DNA of 64,000 nucleotides, from the NCBI RefSeq assembly GCF_003702045.1, contig NZ_RBTP01000012.1, forward strand, positions 372,001 to 436,000, read 5' to 3'. A program made the position numbers and the translations under genes. The DNA is from Pseudomonas viridiflava (GTDB lineage Bacteria; Pseudomonadota; Gammaproteobacteria; Pseudomonadales; Pseudomonadaceae). Positions 50,444 through 59,624 of the stretch are shown here, one piece after another. How positions within the stretch are numbered: position 1 is the stretch's first letter; each line of letters starts with the position of its first letter. Under the pieces are notes generated by a model. It was not told the origin of the DNA. It did not search any database and saw only the letters and a list, made by a program, of their open reading frames with translations.

Positions 50444-53032
50444 ATGGCCAAGCCTGTCAGTGAATACACACGCAAACGTAACTTTGATATCACGTCGGAA
50501 CCTGCCGAAGCTGGCGGTAAAAAGCGTAAGGTCAAAGCCCATGCCTTGAGTTTTGTTATCCAGAAGCACGACGCACGTAACCTGCATTACGACTTCCGGC
50601 TTGAGCTGGATGGAACGCTGAAAAGCTGGGCGGTGCCCAAGGGGCCGAGCCTGGACCCGACGCAGAAGCGTCTTGCGGTGCATGTCGAAGACCACCCGCT
50701 GGGTTACGCCAGTTTCGAGGGCAGCATTCCCAAAGGGCAGTACGGCGGCGGCGACGTCATCGTCTGGGACCGGGGCGTGTGGCAACCCCACGGCGATCCG
50801 CGCAAGACCTACGAGGAGGGCAAACTCAAATTCACCTTGGTCGGGGAGAAACTGACCGGCGACTGGGCGCTGGTGCGTACGCGCCTCAGGGGCAGTGGCA
50901 GCAAAGAGCAGTGGCTGTTGATCAAGGAAAAGGACGCGGTGGCCCGACCCGCCGCCGAGTACGACATCACCGAGCAACAGCCGCAGAGCGTTATCAGCGG
51001 GACCCATGTTGGTGTAGGGCGCGGGGCGCCTGCGAAAGCCAAGGCGACGAAAGCGAAAGCCGTGCCCAAGGCTGCCGACAAAAAAACCACCCCTGTCAAA
51101 TCGGATGCGGCCATTCCCGAACTGCTCACCCCGCAACTGGCCACACTGGTGGACGCGCCGCCTGCGGGTGAATGGCTGTACGAGATCAAGTTCGACGGCT
51201 ACCGCATCCTGACCCGCATTCAGGGCGATGACGTGCGATTGTTCACGCGCAACGGTAATGACTGGACGGATCGCCTGCCTGAGCTGGTCAAGGCGATCAA
51301 AGCCCTGAAACTGCAAGACACCTGGTTCGATGGCGAAGTGGTTGTGCTCAACGATCAGGGTTTGCCAGACTTTCAGGCGTTGCAGAATGCCTTCGAGATC
51401 GGCCGCAGCAAGGACATTCTTTACTACCTGTTCGACATGCCTTACCTGAGTGGCGAGGATTTACGCCAGATACCGATCGAACAGCGTCGCGATGCGCTCA
51501 GGCAAGTACTCGGCAAACAGCGCAGTCGTCTGCTGCGTTTCTCCGATGCGTTCCGGTCGGGGCATCAGGACATCATCGAGAGTGCCAGTGCGATGGGGCT
51601 CGAGGGCGTCATCGGCAAACGCGCGGGTAGCCCCTACGTCAGCAGGCGCAACGCCGACTGGATCAAGCTCAAATGCCGGCTGCGTCAGGAATTCGTGATC
51701 GTTGGTTACACCGCACCTCAAGGCAGTCGCTCGGCATTCGGGGCGTTGCTGCTGGCGGTCAATGATGACAAGGGCCTGGTCTACGCCGGGCGGGTCGGCA
51801 CTGGCTTTAGCAGCCTCACCCTCAAACAGTTGCATGAGCAATTGAAGCCTCTGGAGCGCGACACCTCGCCACTGGACAAAAAACTCACGTCTGCCCAGGG
51901 GCGCGGTGTGCAGTGGGTGGAAGCGACATTGCTCTGCGAGGCCGAGTTCGCCGAGTGGACGCGTGAGGGGATTTTGCGCCAGGCCGCTTTTGTCGGACTG
52001 CGCAGCGATAAGCCCGCCAGCGAAGTAGTGCGTGAATACCCTCAGCCTGCGGAGGCCGCCAGTCGACCGAAGGCCGCCAGGTCTGCCAAAGCCAAGCCTG
52101 CCGATGCTCCCGCCGTGCGCAAGACGACGCGAGGCAAAGTCAATGTGGTAGGCGTTGGCATCAGCCATGCGGAGCGGGTGATCGACAGCAAGACGGGCAC
52201 GCAAAAGATCGAACTGGCGCAATTCTACGAATCCATCGCCGAATGGATTCTGCCGTACCTGGACAGCCGCCCCGTTGCGCTGCTGCGGTGCCCGGAAGGC
52301 ATCGACGGCGAGCAGTTCTTCCAGAAACACGCTGAACGCCTCGCGATCCCCCACATCCGGCAATTGGATCGAACGCTCGATCCTGGCCACGCTGCGCTGA
52401 TGGAGATCGATACGGTTCAGGCGCTGGTCGGCGCAACGCAGATGGGCGCGATTGAGTTGCACACGTGGGGCGCAACCAGCGACCGCATCGAGACACCGGA
52501 CCACTTGGTGCTCGACCTTGACCCGGATCCCGTGTTGCCTTGGCGCAGCATGATCGAAGCCACGCAAATGGTGCTCGCCGTGCTAGAGGAACTGGGGTTG
52601 CAGGCCTTTCTGAAAACCAGCGGCGGCAAGGGCATGCACATCATCGTGCCGCTTGCCCGGCATGCTGATTGGGATACGGTGAAGGGCTTCGCCAAGGCGA
52701 TTGCCGAATTCGTGACCCAACAGTTGCCGGAGCGCTTTACCGCGACGATGAGCCCGAAAAACCGTGTGGGCCGGATTTTCGTTGACTACCTGCGCAACAG
52801 TCGCGGTGGCAGCACGGTCACGGCCTACTCGGTACGGGCCCGGCCGGGCTTGCCCGTGTCGGTGCCGATTGCGCTGGACGAACTGGCGGGCCTTACCTCT
52901 TCGGCCCAGTGGGACATCACTAACCTGGAGCAGCGACTGCGGTCCTTGAAAAGCGATCCGTGGGCGGGCTATGCAAACCGGCAGAGAATCACGCAAAAAA
53001 TGTGGAAACAACTGGGGGCGAAACGGCCGTAA
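50444..53032 (+). CDS. ligD: Multifunctional NHEJ DNA ligase D
   Basis: 862 residues in the Pseudomonas order phosphoesterase-ligase-polymerase. The 3'-phosphoesterase domain (about 15-180) has HDARNLHYDFRLELDG; the ATP-dependent ligase (about 225-530) has its adenylated Lys249 in EIKFDGYR and a downstream WIKLKCRLRQEF motif; the AEP-type polymerase/primase domain (about 570-855) has DHLVLDLDPDP and LKTSGGKGMH. Linkers near 185-215 and 540-565 are Lys/Ala-rich, like the Ku tail. It is cotranscribed with ku. All catalytic motifs looked intact. Confidence 0.96.
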   Translation: MAKPVSEYTRKRNFDITSEPAEAGGKKRKVKAHALSFVIQKHDARNLHYDFRLELDGTLKSWAVPKGPSLDPTQKRLAVHVEDHPLGYASFEGSIPKGQYGGGDVIVWDRGVWQPHGDPRKTYEEGKLKFTLVGEKLTGDWALVRTRLRGSGSKEQWLLIKEKDAVARPAAEYDITEQQPQSVISGTHVGVGRGAPAKAKATKAKAVPKAADKKTTPVKSDAAIPELLTPQLATLVDAPPAGEWLYEIKFDGYRILTRIQGDDVRLFTRNGNDWTDRLPELVKAIKALKLQDTWFDGEVVVLNDQGLPDFQALQNAFEIGRSKDILYYLFDMPYLSGEDLRQIPIEQRRDALRQVLGKQRSRLLRFSDAFRSGHQDIIESASAMGLEGVIGKRAGSPYVSRRNADWIKLKCRLRQEFVIVGYTAPQGSRSAFGALLLAVNDDKGLVYAGRVGTGFSSLTLKQLHEQLKPLERDTSPLDKKLTSAQGRGVQWVEATLLCEAEFAEWTREGILRQAAFVGLRSDKPASEVVREYPQPAEAASRPKAARSAKAKPADAPAVRKTTRGKVNVVGVGISHAERVIDSKTGTQKIELAQFYESIAEWILPYLDSRPVALLRCPEGIDGEQFFQKHAERLAIPHIRQLDRTLDPGHAALMEIDTVQALVGATQMGAIELHTWGATSDRIETPDHLVLDLDPDPVLPWRSMIEATQMVLAVLEELGLQAFLKTSGGKGMHIIVPLARHADWDTVKGFAKAIAEFVTQQLPERFTATMSPKNRVGRIFVDYLRNSRGGSTVTAYSVRARPGLPVSVPIALDELAGLTSSAQWDITNLEQRLRSLKSDPWAGYANRQRITQKMWKQLGAKRP

Positions 53033-53129
53033 AGTAGCGTTCGACGGGCACGTTCAGCTCCGCCCGACGGTCTGCCTGCATGGCGAGGCTGAAAAAACCA
53101 ACACGTGCAGGAGAGATAAGGAGAACGTC

Positions 53130-54116
53130 ATGACGCCACCCCATCACCTGACCCGCAGAAGACTGCTCACCCTGGCGGCAGGTGTGAGCGCCGCACTGGT
53201 GTTCGACAGCGCCGCTGGCGGCGAGAAGCCGACGACGCTGCCATCGCCTTCAACCCCCTCGTCACTCCCCCCGAAACTCACACTTGGAGCCAAGACCATG
53301 CAGACCCGAGTGATCCCCTCCAGCAATGAACCGTTGCCTGTCGTTGGCCTGGGCACCTATCGCGGCTTCGACGTGGCCACTGCCAGCCCGGCGTACAAAC
53401 AGCTGCGCCCGGTACTCGATGCACTGTTTGCGGCAGGCGGCAGCGTTGTCGACAGCTCACCGATGTATGGCCGGGCGGAACAGACTACCGGGGAATTGCT
53501 GTCGATCCATGAGCCGCGTTCGCCTGCGTTTCTGGCCACCAAAGTCTGGACCCGAGGGCGCAAGGAGGGCATCGAGCAGATGGAAGCGTCGTTCAGGTTG
53601 CTGCAAACCGACCGGATCGACCTGATGCAGATTCATAACCTGCTGGACTGGGAGACCCACCTGCCGACGTTACGTGAGTGGAAAGAGCAAGGTCGGATTC
53701 GCTACATCGGGATCAGCCACTACACCGCTTCGGCCTATGCGGATGTGGAAGCGGTGCTCAAGAGCGAGCCGCTGGATTTTCTGCAAATCAACTATGCGCT
53801 GGACGAGCGCGAGGCTGAAAAACGGTTGCTGCCCCTGTGTCGCGAGCGCGGGGTGGCCGTCATCTGCAACCGGCCCTTCGGCGGCGGCGGGCTGCTGTCA
53901 CGGCTCAAGAACAAGCCTTTGCCCGGTTGGGCGGCGCAAGTGGAAGTGAGCAACTGGCCGCAATTGGCACTCAAGTTTCTGCTCGCCAACCCGGCCGTGA
54001 CGTGCGTGATACCGGGAACCGGAAATCCGCGCTACATGGCTGAAAACGTCGGTGCCGGGTTTGGTCCAACGTTGACCGATGCACAGCGGCAGCAGTTGAT
54101 CGCACTGGTTGAGTGA
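53130..54116 (+). CDS. Tat-exported aldo/keto reductase
   Basis: 328 residues from the ATG behind AAGGAG. The N-terminus has a twin-arginine-type signal (LTRRRLLTLAAGVSAALVF) and then a Pro/Ser-rich linker before the AKR barrel from residue ~55. The catalytic tetrad fits: Asp and Tyr in DSSPMYGRAE, Lys in FLATKVW and His in LMQIHNLLDW. A periplasmic location is inferred from the signal. The NAD(P)-binding loop occurs near the end (CVIPGTGNPRYMAENV). The substrate is unknown. It follows ligD by ~100 bases but has its own ribosome site. Confidence 0.88.
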   Translation: MTPPHHLTRRRLLTLAAGVSAALVFDSAAGGEKPTTLPSPSTPSSLPPKLTLGAKTMQTRVIPSSNEPLPVVGLGTYRGFDVATASPAYKQLRPVLDALFAAGGSVVDSSPMYGRAEQTTGELLSIHEPRSPAFLATKVWTRGRKEGIEQMEASFRLLQTDRIDLMQIHNLLDWETHLPTLREWKEQGRIRYIGISHYTASAYADVEAVLKSEPLDFLQINYALDEREAEKRLLPLCRERGVAVICNRPFGGGGLLSRLKNKPLPGWAAQVEVSNWPQLALKFLLANPAVTCVIPGTGNPRYMAENVGAGFGPTLTDAQRQQLIALVE

Positions 54117-54120
54117 CGGA

Positions 54121-54155
54121 AGCGGTGTTCGCCAGAAGGTCTGGCGAACACCGCT
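54121..54155. terminator. Hairpin between convergent aldo/keto reductase and pssA
   Basis: A perfect 16-bp stem (AGCGGTGTTCGCCAGA / TCTGGCGAACACCGCT) with a 3-base loop starts 4 bases after the reductase stop and ends 14 bases before the pssA stop. There is no T-tract, so it may act as a bidirectional block or RNA-end stabiliser. Confidence 0.7.
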
Positions 54156-54169
54156 GCAACCTTCAGCAT

Positions 54170-55513
54170 TTACAGGATCCGGTACAACAGTCGCTCGACC
54201 CGGACCCGGCTGACGCGGGTCAGAAACTTGCGCACACCTTCAGGGTAACTGGCCAGCGTGTCCAGCTCGTCATATTGGCTGACGCGCTGGGTGTTGCGCA
54301 TCAAGTGAGCAATCTCCGCTTCCCTGGGCGCGCTCCACACACCTTGCGGATCGTCGATCAGCAGACCGTTTTCCAGGTCGAGGTTGAACGCACGCGGGTT
54401 GAGGTTGTTGCCGGTGAGCAGCGTGTAACGGTGGTCGACCCAGATGCCCTTGAGGTGAAAGGTGTTATCGCCGTGCTTCCACAAATGGACGTTCAAGCGG
54501 TGCTGGTCGATGGCCTTGCGGTGTTTTTGAGCGAAGCGTCGCAGGCTGATTTCGTACAGATAGGGCAGGGCGGAGATCACCTTGAATGGCTCATCCGGGT
54601 GGATGAAGAAATCGTTGGCGGTCTTGTCGCCAATGATGATGTCCACGTTTACGCCCCGTTTGAGCGCTCGATTGATCTCGCGGGTGACGGCCACCGGCAG
54701 ATTGAAATAGGGCGTGCAGATCGTCAGCTGGATCTTGCTCGACGCAATCAGGTCGCAGAGGGTGCGGTTCAATCCATTGCGCGGACCCACCCCCAATAGC
54801 GGCACGACGCGAAATTCACCGTTCTCCTTTTCGCCGGCAGACGTGTCGTAGGCCGCACGCTTGAGGTTGCTGCGAAAGGCACGAATTTCACCGCGCAGGC
54901 TGCGTGAACTCGGAGGGGATTGCAGGTCCAGGCGATGCACGGCGGGTGACGGCAGGATTTCACGCTGGACCAGATCCACGAAGCTGTCGGCCAGCGGCGC
55001 GCTTTCGATCAGGTGATAGCGGTCCAGCCGGTACTTGTCGAGCTTGTGCAGGTACACATTATTGATGCTGGCGCCGCTGTAGATGACGCAGTCGTCGACA
55101 ATACTGCCCTTGAGGTGCAGCACGCCAAACAGTTCGCGGGTCTGGACGGGCACGCCATAGATCGGCACTTCCTGGTCGTACTCCAGATTCTGCGCCTGAT
55201 ACCAGGTCGAATTGCCCGGCTGACGTCCGGCCCCGATCAGGCCGCGTTGAGCCCGGAACCAGTCGACCAGCACCACCACGTCTAGCTCCGGGCGGGCGGT
55301 CTTTGCCGCGTACAGGGCATCGAGAATTTCCTGGCCCGCTTCATCCTGCTGCAGATACAACGCGATGATGTAAATGCGACGGGTCGCGTGAGCGATCTTT
55401 TCCAGCAGACTACGCCGATAGTCGGCGGCAGAAGGGACGATGGTGATTGCATCGCCCGGCAGGGCAAAACCGCGGAGCGCCGCCAGGGTCGAGCGTCGGA
55501 AGTTGGACTGCAT
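54170..55513 (-). CDS. pssA: CDP-diacylglycerol--serine O-phosphatidyltransferase (PLD type)
   Basis: 447 residues, close to the 451 of E. coli PssA. It makes phosphatidylserine, the precursor of phosphatidylethanolamine. It is of the phospholipase D fold with HKD-type motifs: the first is HLKGSIVDDCVIYSGASINN and the second is HLKGIWVDHRYTLLTGNNLNPR. The start is taken as the ATG behind GAGAGG; a frame 16 codons longer lacks one. A few C-terminal basic residues may help bind the membrane. It is the second phospholipid-synthesis enzyme of PLD type in the window. Confidence 0.92.
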   Translation of the reverse strand: MQSNFRRSTLAALRGFALPGDAITIVPSAADYRRSLLEKIAHATRRIYIIALYLQQDEAGQEILDALYAAKTARPELDVVVLVDWFRAQRGLIGAGRQPGNSTWYQAQNLEYDQEVPIYGVPVQTRELFGVLHLKGSIVDDCVIYSGASINNVYLHKLDKYRLDRYHLIESAPLADSFVDLVQREILPSPAVHRLDLQSPPSSRSLRGEIRAFRSNLKRAAYDTSAGEKENGEFRVVPLLGVGPRNGLNRTLCDLIASSKIQLTICTPYFNLPVAVTREINRALKRGVNVDIIIGDKTANDFFIHPDEPFKVISALPYLYEISLRRFAQKHRKAIDQHRLNVHLWKHGDNTFHLKGIWVDHRYTLLTGNNLNPRAFNLDLENGLLIDDPQGVWSAPREAEIAHLMRNTQRVSQYDELDTLASYPEGVRKFLTRVSRVRVERLLYRIL

Positions 55514-55892
55514 AGGCCTCTCGATGGGATAACCAACAGCGGACGAGCTTACACCAGACAACGCAACAGGTCGCCGCCAGTGTCCTGTTTCAACGTGTGA
55601 CCATGCGTTTCAAGGCATTTCCTTATCTCAGTGGGCTCCCTGAGAGGTGACGCACATCGAGCGTTCGGCTGAATGATCCGGAGGACTGATCGTAGCCATG
55701 CTCCGCGTGAGCATGCATCTCAGGACGCTCCGCGTCCGCCTTTCGTCGTGAAACCCGCGTTATAGCTCTTTGCAAACAAATAAACGATAACCGTTCCCAG
55801 TCACACCTGATAGCATTTCGCATCTAAATAGCAAGGGCGCAGTCAGGGAAGGACGCTGCCCAGCCCCTCTTATCGTTTAGCAGGACCTCCCC
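55514..55892. other. Intergenic region upstream of the TonB receptor
   Basis: About 380 bases hold an extragenic palindromic element at 55697-55740 and, nearer the receptor gene, an AT-rich promoter zone. A weak Fur-like window (about 11 of 19 consensus bases by my count) is at 55780-55798 around GATAACCGTT; this is not enough to call a Fur box. No gene was found. Confidence 0.45.
55697..55740. repeat. Extragenic palindromic repeat, copy related to 63266-63310
   Basis: A hairpin CATGCTC-CGCGT-GAGCATG (55697-55715) is followed by GGACGC-TCC-GCGTCC (55723-55737). The linker (CATCTCA) and the second hairpin are nearly identical to those at 63287-63310, so both belong to one repeat family common in Pseudomonas intergenic DNA. 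Confidence 0.78.
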
Positions 55893-58088
55893 ATGCACAC
55901 CTCGCCGATTCCTTTTCGTCTGACGCTGATTGCGTTTTGCTGTTCCCTTGGGCTGCCCGTCTGGGCGGCAACCGACACACCGGTTTTACCGGGCGGTGCG
56001 ATGGTGCTGGGCGAAACCGCGATCAGCGCCGACAAGGTTGACCCGCAAGCGCTGCCTTCCGCTTACGCGGGAGGCCAGGTTGCGCGCGGCGGCCAATTGG
56101 GTGTGCTGGGCAGCTCGGACATCATGGACGTACCGTTCAGCATGACCAGCTACACCGAGCAGTTGATCGAGGATCAGCAGGCCGAGGACATTGGTGACGT
56201 GTTGCTCAACGACGCCTCGGTTCGTCAGTCGTCGGGCTATGCCAACGCGTCGCAAGTCTTCGTAATCCGCGGCTTTGAGCTTGCGACTGACGACATTTCC
56301 TACAACGGCCTTTACGGCGTATTGCCTCGACAGATCATTTCCACCGATGCGCTGGAGCGTGTCGAAGTGTTCAAGGGGCCCAATGCGTTCATCAATGGAG
56401 TCACGCCCACCGGCTCAGGCATCGGAGGTGGCGTGAACCTGCAGCCCAAACGCGCAGGGGACACGCCGACACGTCGGTTCACCACCGACATCAGCAGCGA
56501 CGGCCGGGTGGGCGAACATCTGGACCTGGGCCAGCGTTTCGGTGAGGACAACCGCTTCGGTGCACGCCTGAATCTGTCACAGCGTGAAGGTGAGACCGGC
56601 GTCGATGACGAAGAGCACCGCAGCAAACTGTTCGCGCTGGGTCTGGATTATCGGGGCGACAACTTTCGCGTGTCCGGCGATTTCGCTTATCAGAAGCAAC
56701 GCATCAACCAGAGTCGCAATACGGTATTTCTCGGCAGCAGCCTGACCCGCGTGCCCCATGCGCCCGACTCGGATAACAATTACGCGCCGAACTGGACCTG
56801 GACCGAAACCGAGGACACCTTCGGCATGAGCCGCGTCGAGTACGACCTCAATGATGACTGGATGCTTTACGCGGCGGCTGGTGCCAAGCACACCCGCGAA
56901 ACCGGTATTTATGGTTCCCCGACCATCAACGACGCCGCAGGCAACACCACGGCGCGACCGTCTTTCATTCCTCATGATGAAGACAACAAGACCGCAATGA
57001 CGGGCATCAACGGCAACCTGCAGACCGGTCCGGTCAGCCACAAGGTCAACTTCGGGCTCTCGGGTATCTGGACCGAGCAGCGCAACGCGTACGCGTTCGG
57101 CCGCACGGAAAACCCTGTCAGCGGCAATATCTACGACCCGGTGTCCACGACTCGCCCGGCGCTGGACGGATCAACGGCGGGCGATCTGAACGACCCTGGC
57201 ATTACGGGCAAGAGCCGCATGCGCAGCGCTGCGGTTTCCGACACGCTGGGGTTCTTCGATGATCGCTTGCTCATCACGGCAGGCCTGCGCCGTCAACAGT
57301 TGCGGGTTCAGGGTTACGCCTATGGCAGCGGGCCGCGCACGTCGCTGTACGACGAGGCAATCACTACGCCGATTTATGGCGTGGTGTTCAAGCCCTGGCG
57401 CTACGTGTCCTTCTACGCCAACCGCATCGAAGGTCTGGCGCAAGGCCCGACCGCACCGAACGGCGTTACGATCAACCCCGGCGAGATCTTCCCGCCCGCG
57501 CGTTCCAAACAGGTCGAAGCCGGTGTGAAGCTGGACATGGGCACGTTCGGCGCGAGCCTTGGAGTTTTCCGCATCGAGCAACCGGCCGACGGTTATCAGG
57601 TTCAGGAAAGCAGTGGGACGCGTTATGTGCGTGAGGGCGAGCAGCGCAACAAGGGCGTGGAAATGAACGTGTTCGGCGAGCCTGTCAGCGGTGTGCGTCT
57701 GCTGGCCGGCCTGACCCTGATGGACACCGAATTGAGCGGCACCTCTGGCGGCAGCAACGATGGTAATAACGCGGTGGGCGTGCCGACTTTCCAGTTCAAC
57801 GCCGGGGCTGACTGGGACATTCCGGGCATCGAAGGGGCCGCGGTCAATGCGCGCATGCTGCGCACAGGCGGCCAGTACCTCAATGCGGCCAACACCCAAA
57901 GCATTCCGACCTGGAACCGCTTCGACCTGGGCGCACGCTACACCTTCAACGTGGCACAGAAGGACGTCACCTTACGCGCCAACGTTGAAAACCTGATGAA
58001 CAAAGACTACTGGGCATCGGCCAACGGCGGCTACCTGACCCAGGGCGAGCCGCGTACGCTGAAAGTGTCTGGCACTATCAACTTCTGA
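55893..58088 (+). CDS. TonB-dependent siderophore receptor
   Basis: 731 residues. A signal peptide (LTLIAFCCSLGLPVWA, cleaved near residue 26) leads into the plug domain (about 75-185; SQVFVIRGFELATDD, RVEVFKGPNAFINGVTP) and a 22-strand barrel to the C-terminal aromatic (GTINF). It is of the FhuA/FpvA-like outer-membrane family for ferric siderophores, without an N-terminal signalling (secretin/STN) domain. No anti-sigma or sigma gene is next to it. The ligand is unknown. Expression is probably iron-controlled, but the Fur site is unconvincing. Confidence 0.92.
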   Translation: MHTSPIPFRLTLIAFCCSLGLPVWAATDTPVLPGGAMVLGETAISADKVDPQALPSAYAGGQVARGGQLGVLGSSDIMDVPFSMTSYTEQLIEDQQAEDIGDVLLNDASVRQSSGYANASQVFVIRGFELATDDISYNGLYGVLPRQIISTDALERVEVFKGPNAFINGVTPTGSGIGGGVNLQPKRAGDTPTRRFTTDISSDGRVGEHLDLGQRFGEDNRFGARLNLSQREGETGVDDEEHRSKLFALGLDYRGDNFRVSGDFAYQKQRINQSRNTVFLGSSLTRVPHAPDSDNNYAPNWTWTETEDTFGMSRVEYDLNDDWMLYAAAGAKHTRETGIYGSPTINDAAGNTTARPSFIPHDEDNKTAMTGINGNLQTGPVSHKVNFGLSGIWTEQRNAYAFGRTENPVSGNIYDPVSTTRPALDGSTAGDLNDPGITGKSRMRSAAVSDTLGFFDDRLLITAGLRRQQLRVQGYAYGSGPRTSLYDEAITTPIYGVVFKPWRYVSFYANRIEGLAQGPTAPNGVTINPGEIFPPARSKQVEAGVKLDMGTFGASLGVFRIEQPADGYQVQESSGTRYVREGEQRNKGVEMNVFGEPVSGVRLLAGLTLMDTELSGTSGGSNDGNNAVGVPTFQFNAGADWDIPGIEGAAVNARMLRTGGQYLNAANTQSIPTWNRFDLGARYTFNVAQKDVTLRANVENLMNKDYWASANGGYLTQGEPRTLKVSGTINF

Positions 58089-58101
58089 CGGACAGACAGC
58101 A

Positions 58102-58137
58102 AACCGCCGACTGCATAGCGCTATGCAGTCGGCGGTT
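58102..58137. terminator. 36-bp perfect palindrome between convergent genes
   Basis: Bases 58102-58137 are a perfect palindrome, with 18-base arms AACCGCCGACTGCATAGC and its complement and no unpaired centre. It sits between the TonB receptor stop (58088) and the glpQ stop (58146). It lacks a T-tract, but is the likely bidirectional transcript end. Confidence 0.75.
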
Positions 58138-58145
58138 ACAGGTCA

Positions 58146-59300
58146 TCAGTAGCCGTTGCGCTTCAGGATCGCGTCGATGCTTTCCTTGGCCGGACGGTCG
58201 TAGAACTTAAGCAGCTCGGCGGTGCGGTTGGTGAAGAAACCGTCTGCGCCGTCCTGGCTGATACGTTTGAAGTCCGCCGCGTCATCCACGGTGTAGGGAT
58301 GAATCACCATGCCTTTCTCGTGGGTCAGGTTGTTCATCCACGGTTTGACCAGGTCCATGTAGCTCTGGTCGCCGCCCTTGGCCAATTGGGAGGACGGGCC
58401 GGTGCCGATGGCGCCGTGGGCTTTGGCCCAGTTGATCCAGCTTTCGAACTCTTCAGGCGACTTGACCTCCTGGGCCGCGTAATAGCTGGATTTGTCCTTG
58501 AAGCCTGAATCCTTGAAGGCAACGTCGGATTTGGGTTCGATGGAGCCTTTGCCGATCCACAGCAGCATGACCTTGGGCACTTTCGGCATTTCTTTCTGCA
58601 GCAGCTCCAGGCTCTGTTTCTCAAACGTCTGCAACACCACACGCCCCGGCATGTGCGCCACATTCACACGCCCCGGCGCTGCAGCCGGGCGGTCAGCGAG
58701 CCAGCCGCGTTTGGCCAGGACTTTCTTCAGGTCGGCTTCGACACCGGGAAACTGCGACGGCACTTTGGTTTCGATGTACAGGCCGGGTTTGTTCGCGCCG
58801 CCCTCGGCAATGTCGATCACCTCATCCAGCGTCAGGATCTGCAAGCCGACATAGCTGTCACGGGCGCGGTCCGGGTAAGCCTTGTTGTACCAGGAGCCTG
58901 CGTCCAGCTGCTTGAGTTCTTCCAGGGTAAAGGTGCTGACGGGGTCTTTGGCACGTTTCGGAAAGACTTCGGCAATATTGGTCGTGCGTTCCAGCACATC
59001 GTCATGCAGGGCGATCAACACGCCGTCCTTGGTGCGCTGAATATCCATCTCCAGATAATCCGCGCCCAAGTCCCGCGCCAAGGTATAGGCCGGGATGGTC
59101 TCTTCCGGTGCGTCGAACGAAGCACCTCGGTGGGCAATCACGGCTGGCCACGGCAGGCCCAGTTTCGCGCTCAATACTTTGCCTGGCGCATCGGCTGCCG
59201 AAACGGCACCTGAAGACAGCATTGCCCCGGCAATGGCCGTCGCAACCAGCAGTCTGGCCAGCGGAGTCTTGTTGAACCGGAAGGTGGAAAATCCTTGCAT
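58146..59300 (-). CDS. glpQ: Periplasmic glycerophosphodiester phosphodiesterase
   Basis: 384 residues from the ATG chosen to give a normal signal peptide (LLVATAIAGAMLSSGAVSA-AD, cleavage near residue 36). It hydrolyses glycerophosphodiesters to glycerol-3-phosphate and an alcohol. The GDPD residues are seen in IAHRGASFDAPEETIPAY, DYLEMDIQRTKDGVLIALHDD and the later YIETK segment. It is in the GlpQ group of Gram-negative bacteria. It is a single gene, convergent with the TonB receptor. A longer frame upstream would remove the signal from the N-terminus. Confidence 0.92.
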   Translation of the reverse strand: MQGFSTFRFNKTPLARLLVATAIAGAMLSSGAVSAADAPGKVLSAKLGLPWPAVIAHRGASFDAPEETIPAYTLARDLGADYLEMDIQRTKDGVLIALHDDVLERTTNIAEVFPKRAKDPVSTFTLEELKQLDAGSWYNKAYPDRARDSYVGLQILTLDEVIDIAEGGANKPGLYIETKVPSQFPGVEADLKKVLAKRGWLADRPAAAPGRVNVAHMPGRVVLQTFEKQSLELLQKEMPKVPKVMLLWIGKGSIEPKSDVAFKDSGFKDKSSYYAAQEVKSPEEFESWINWAKAHGAIGTGPSSQLAKGGDQSYMDLVKPWMNNLTHEKGMVIHPYTVDDAADFKRISQDGADGFFTNRTAELLKFYDRPAKESIDAILKRNGY

Positions 59301-59624
59301 GGGCTGATGATTCCTTGAAATGAGAAAGCGGTTGATCGCCTCGCGCAGTGTCGACGCCGGCGCACTCTTGAGCATTAACAACATCGCTTTCGATACGGCA
59401 AGTGGGGTGTCGTTCCTTGCTGCGCGATGTCGCCCTGAATGCCGTTTACGGCACGCAATAATAGCGCAACGCTATACCTGCGCCGGGCCGGGGATTCTTG
59501 ATAACAGTGTGTCCGCCGAATGAGACGACTGTGTGAACGCGGGCTGTCCCTTCGCTAAATGCCTCTGCACAAGCACGTCGACTCGGGTTACTGTCTGGCT
59601 TTTGATCCTCAGACAGGAGCGGGC
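59301..59624. other. Divergent region between glpQ and the D-2-hydroxyacid dehydrogenase
   Basis: 324 bases. I see no gene, terminator or operator here beyond the ribosome binding site GGAGCGGGC of the next gene. It should contain both promoters, which I could not place. Confidence 0.4.
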
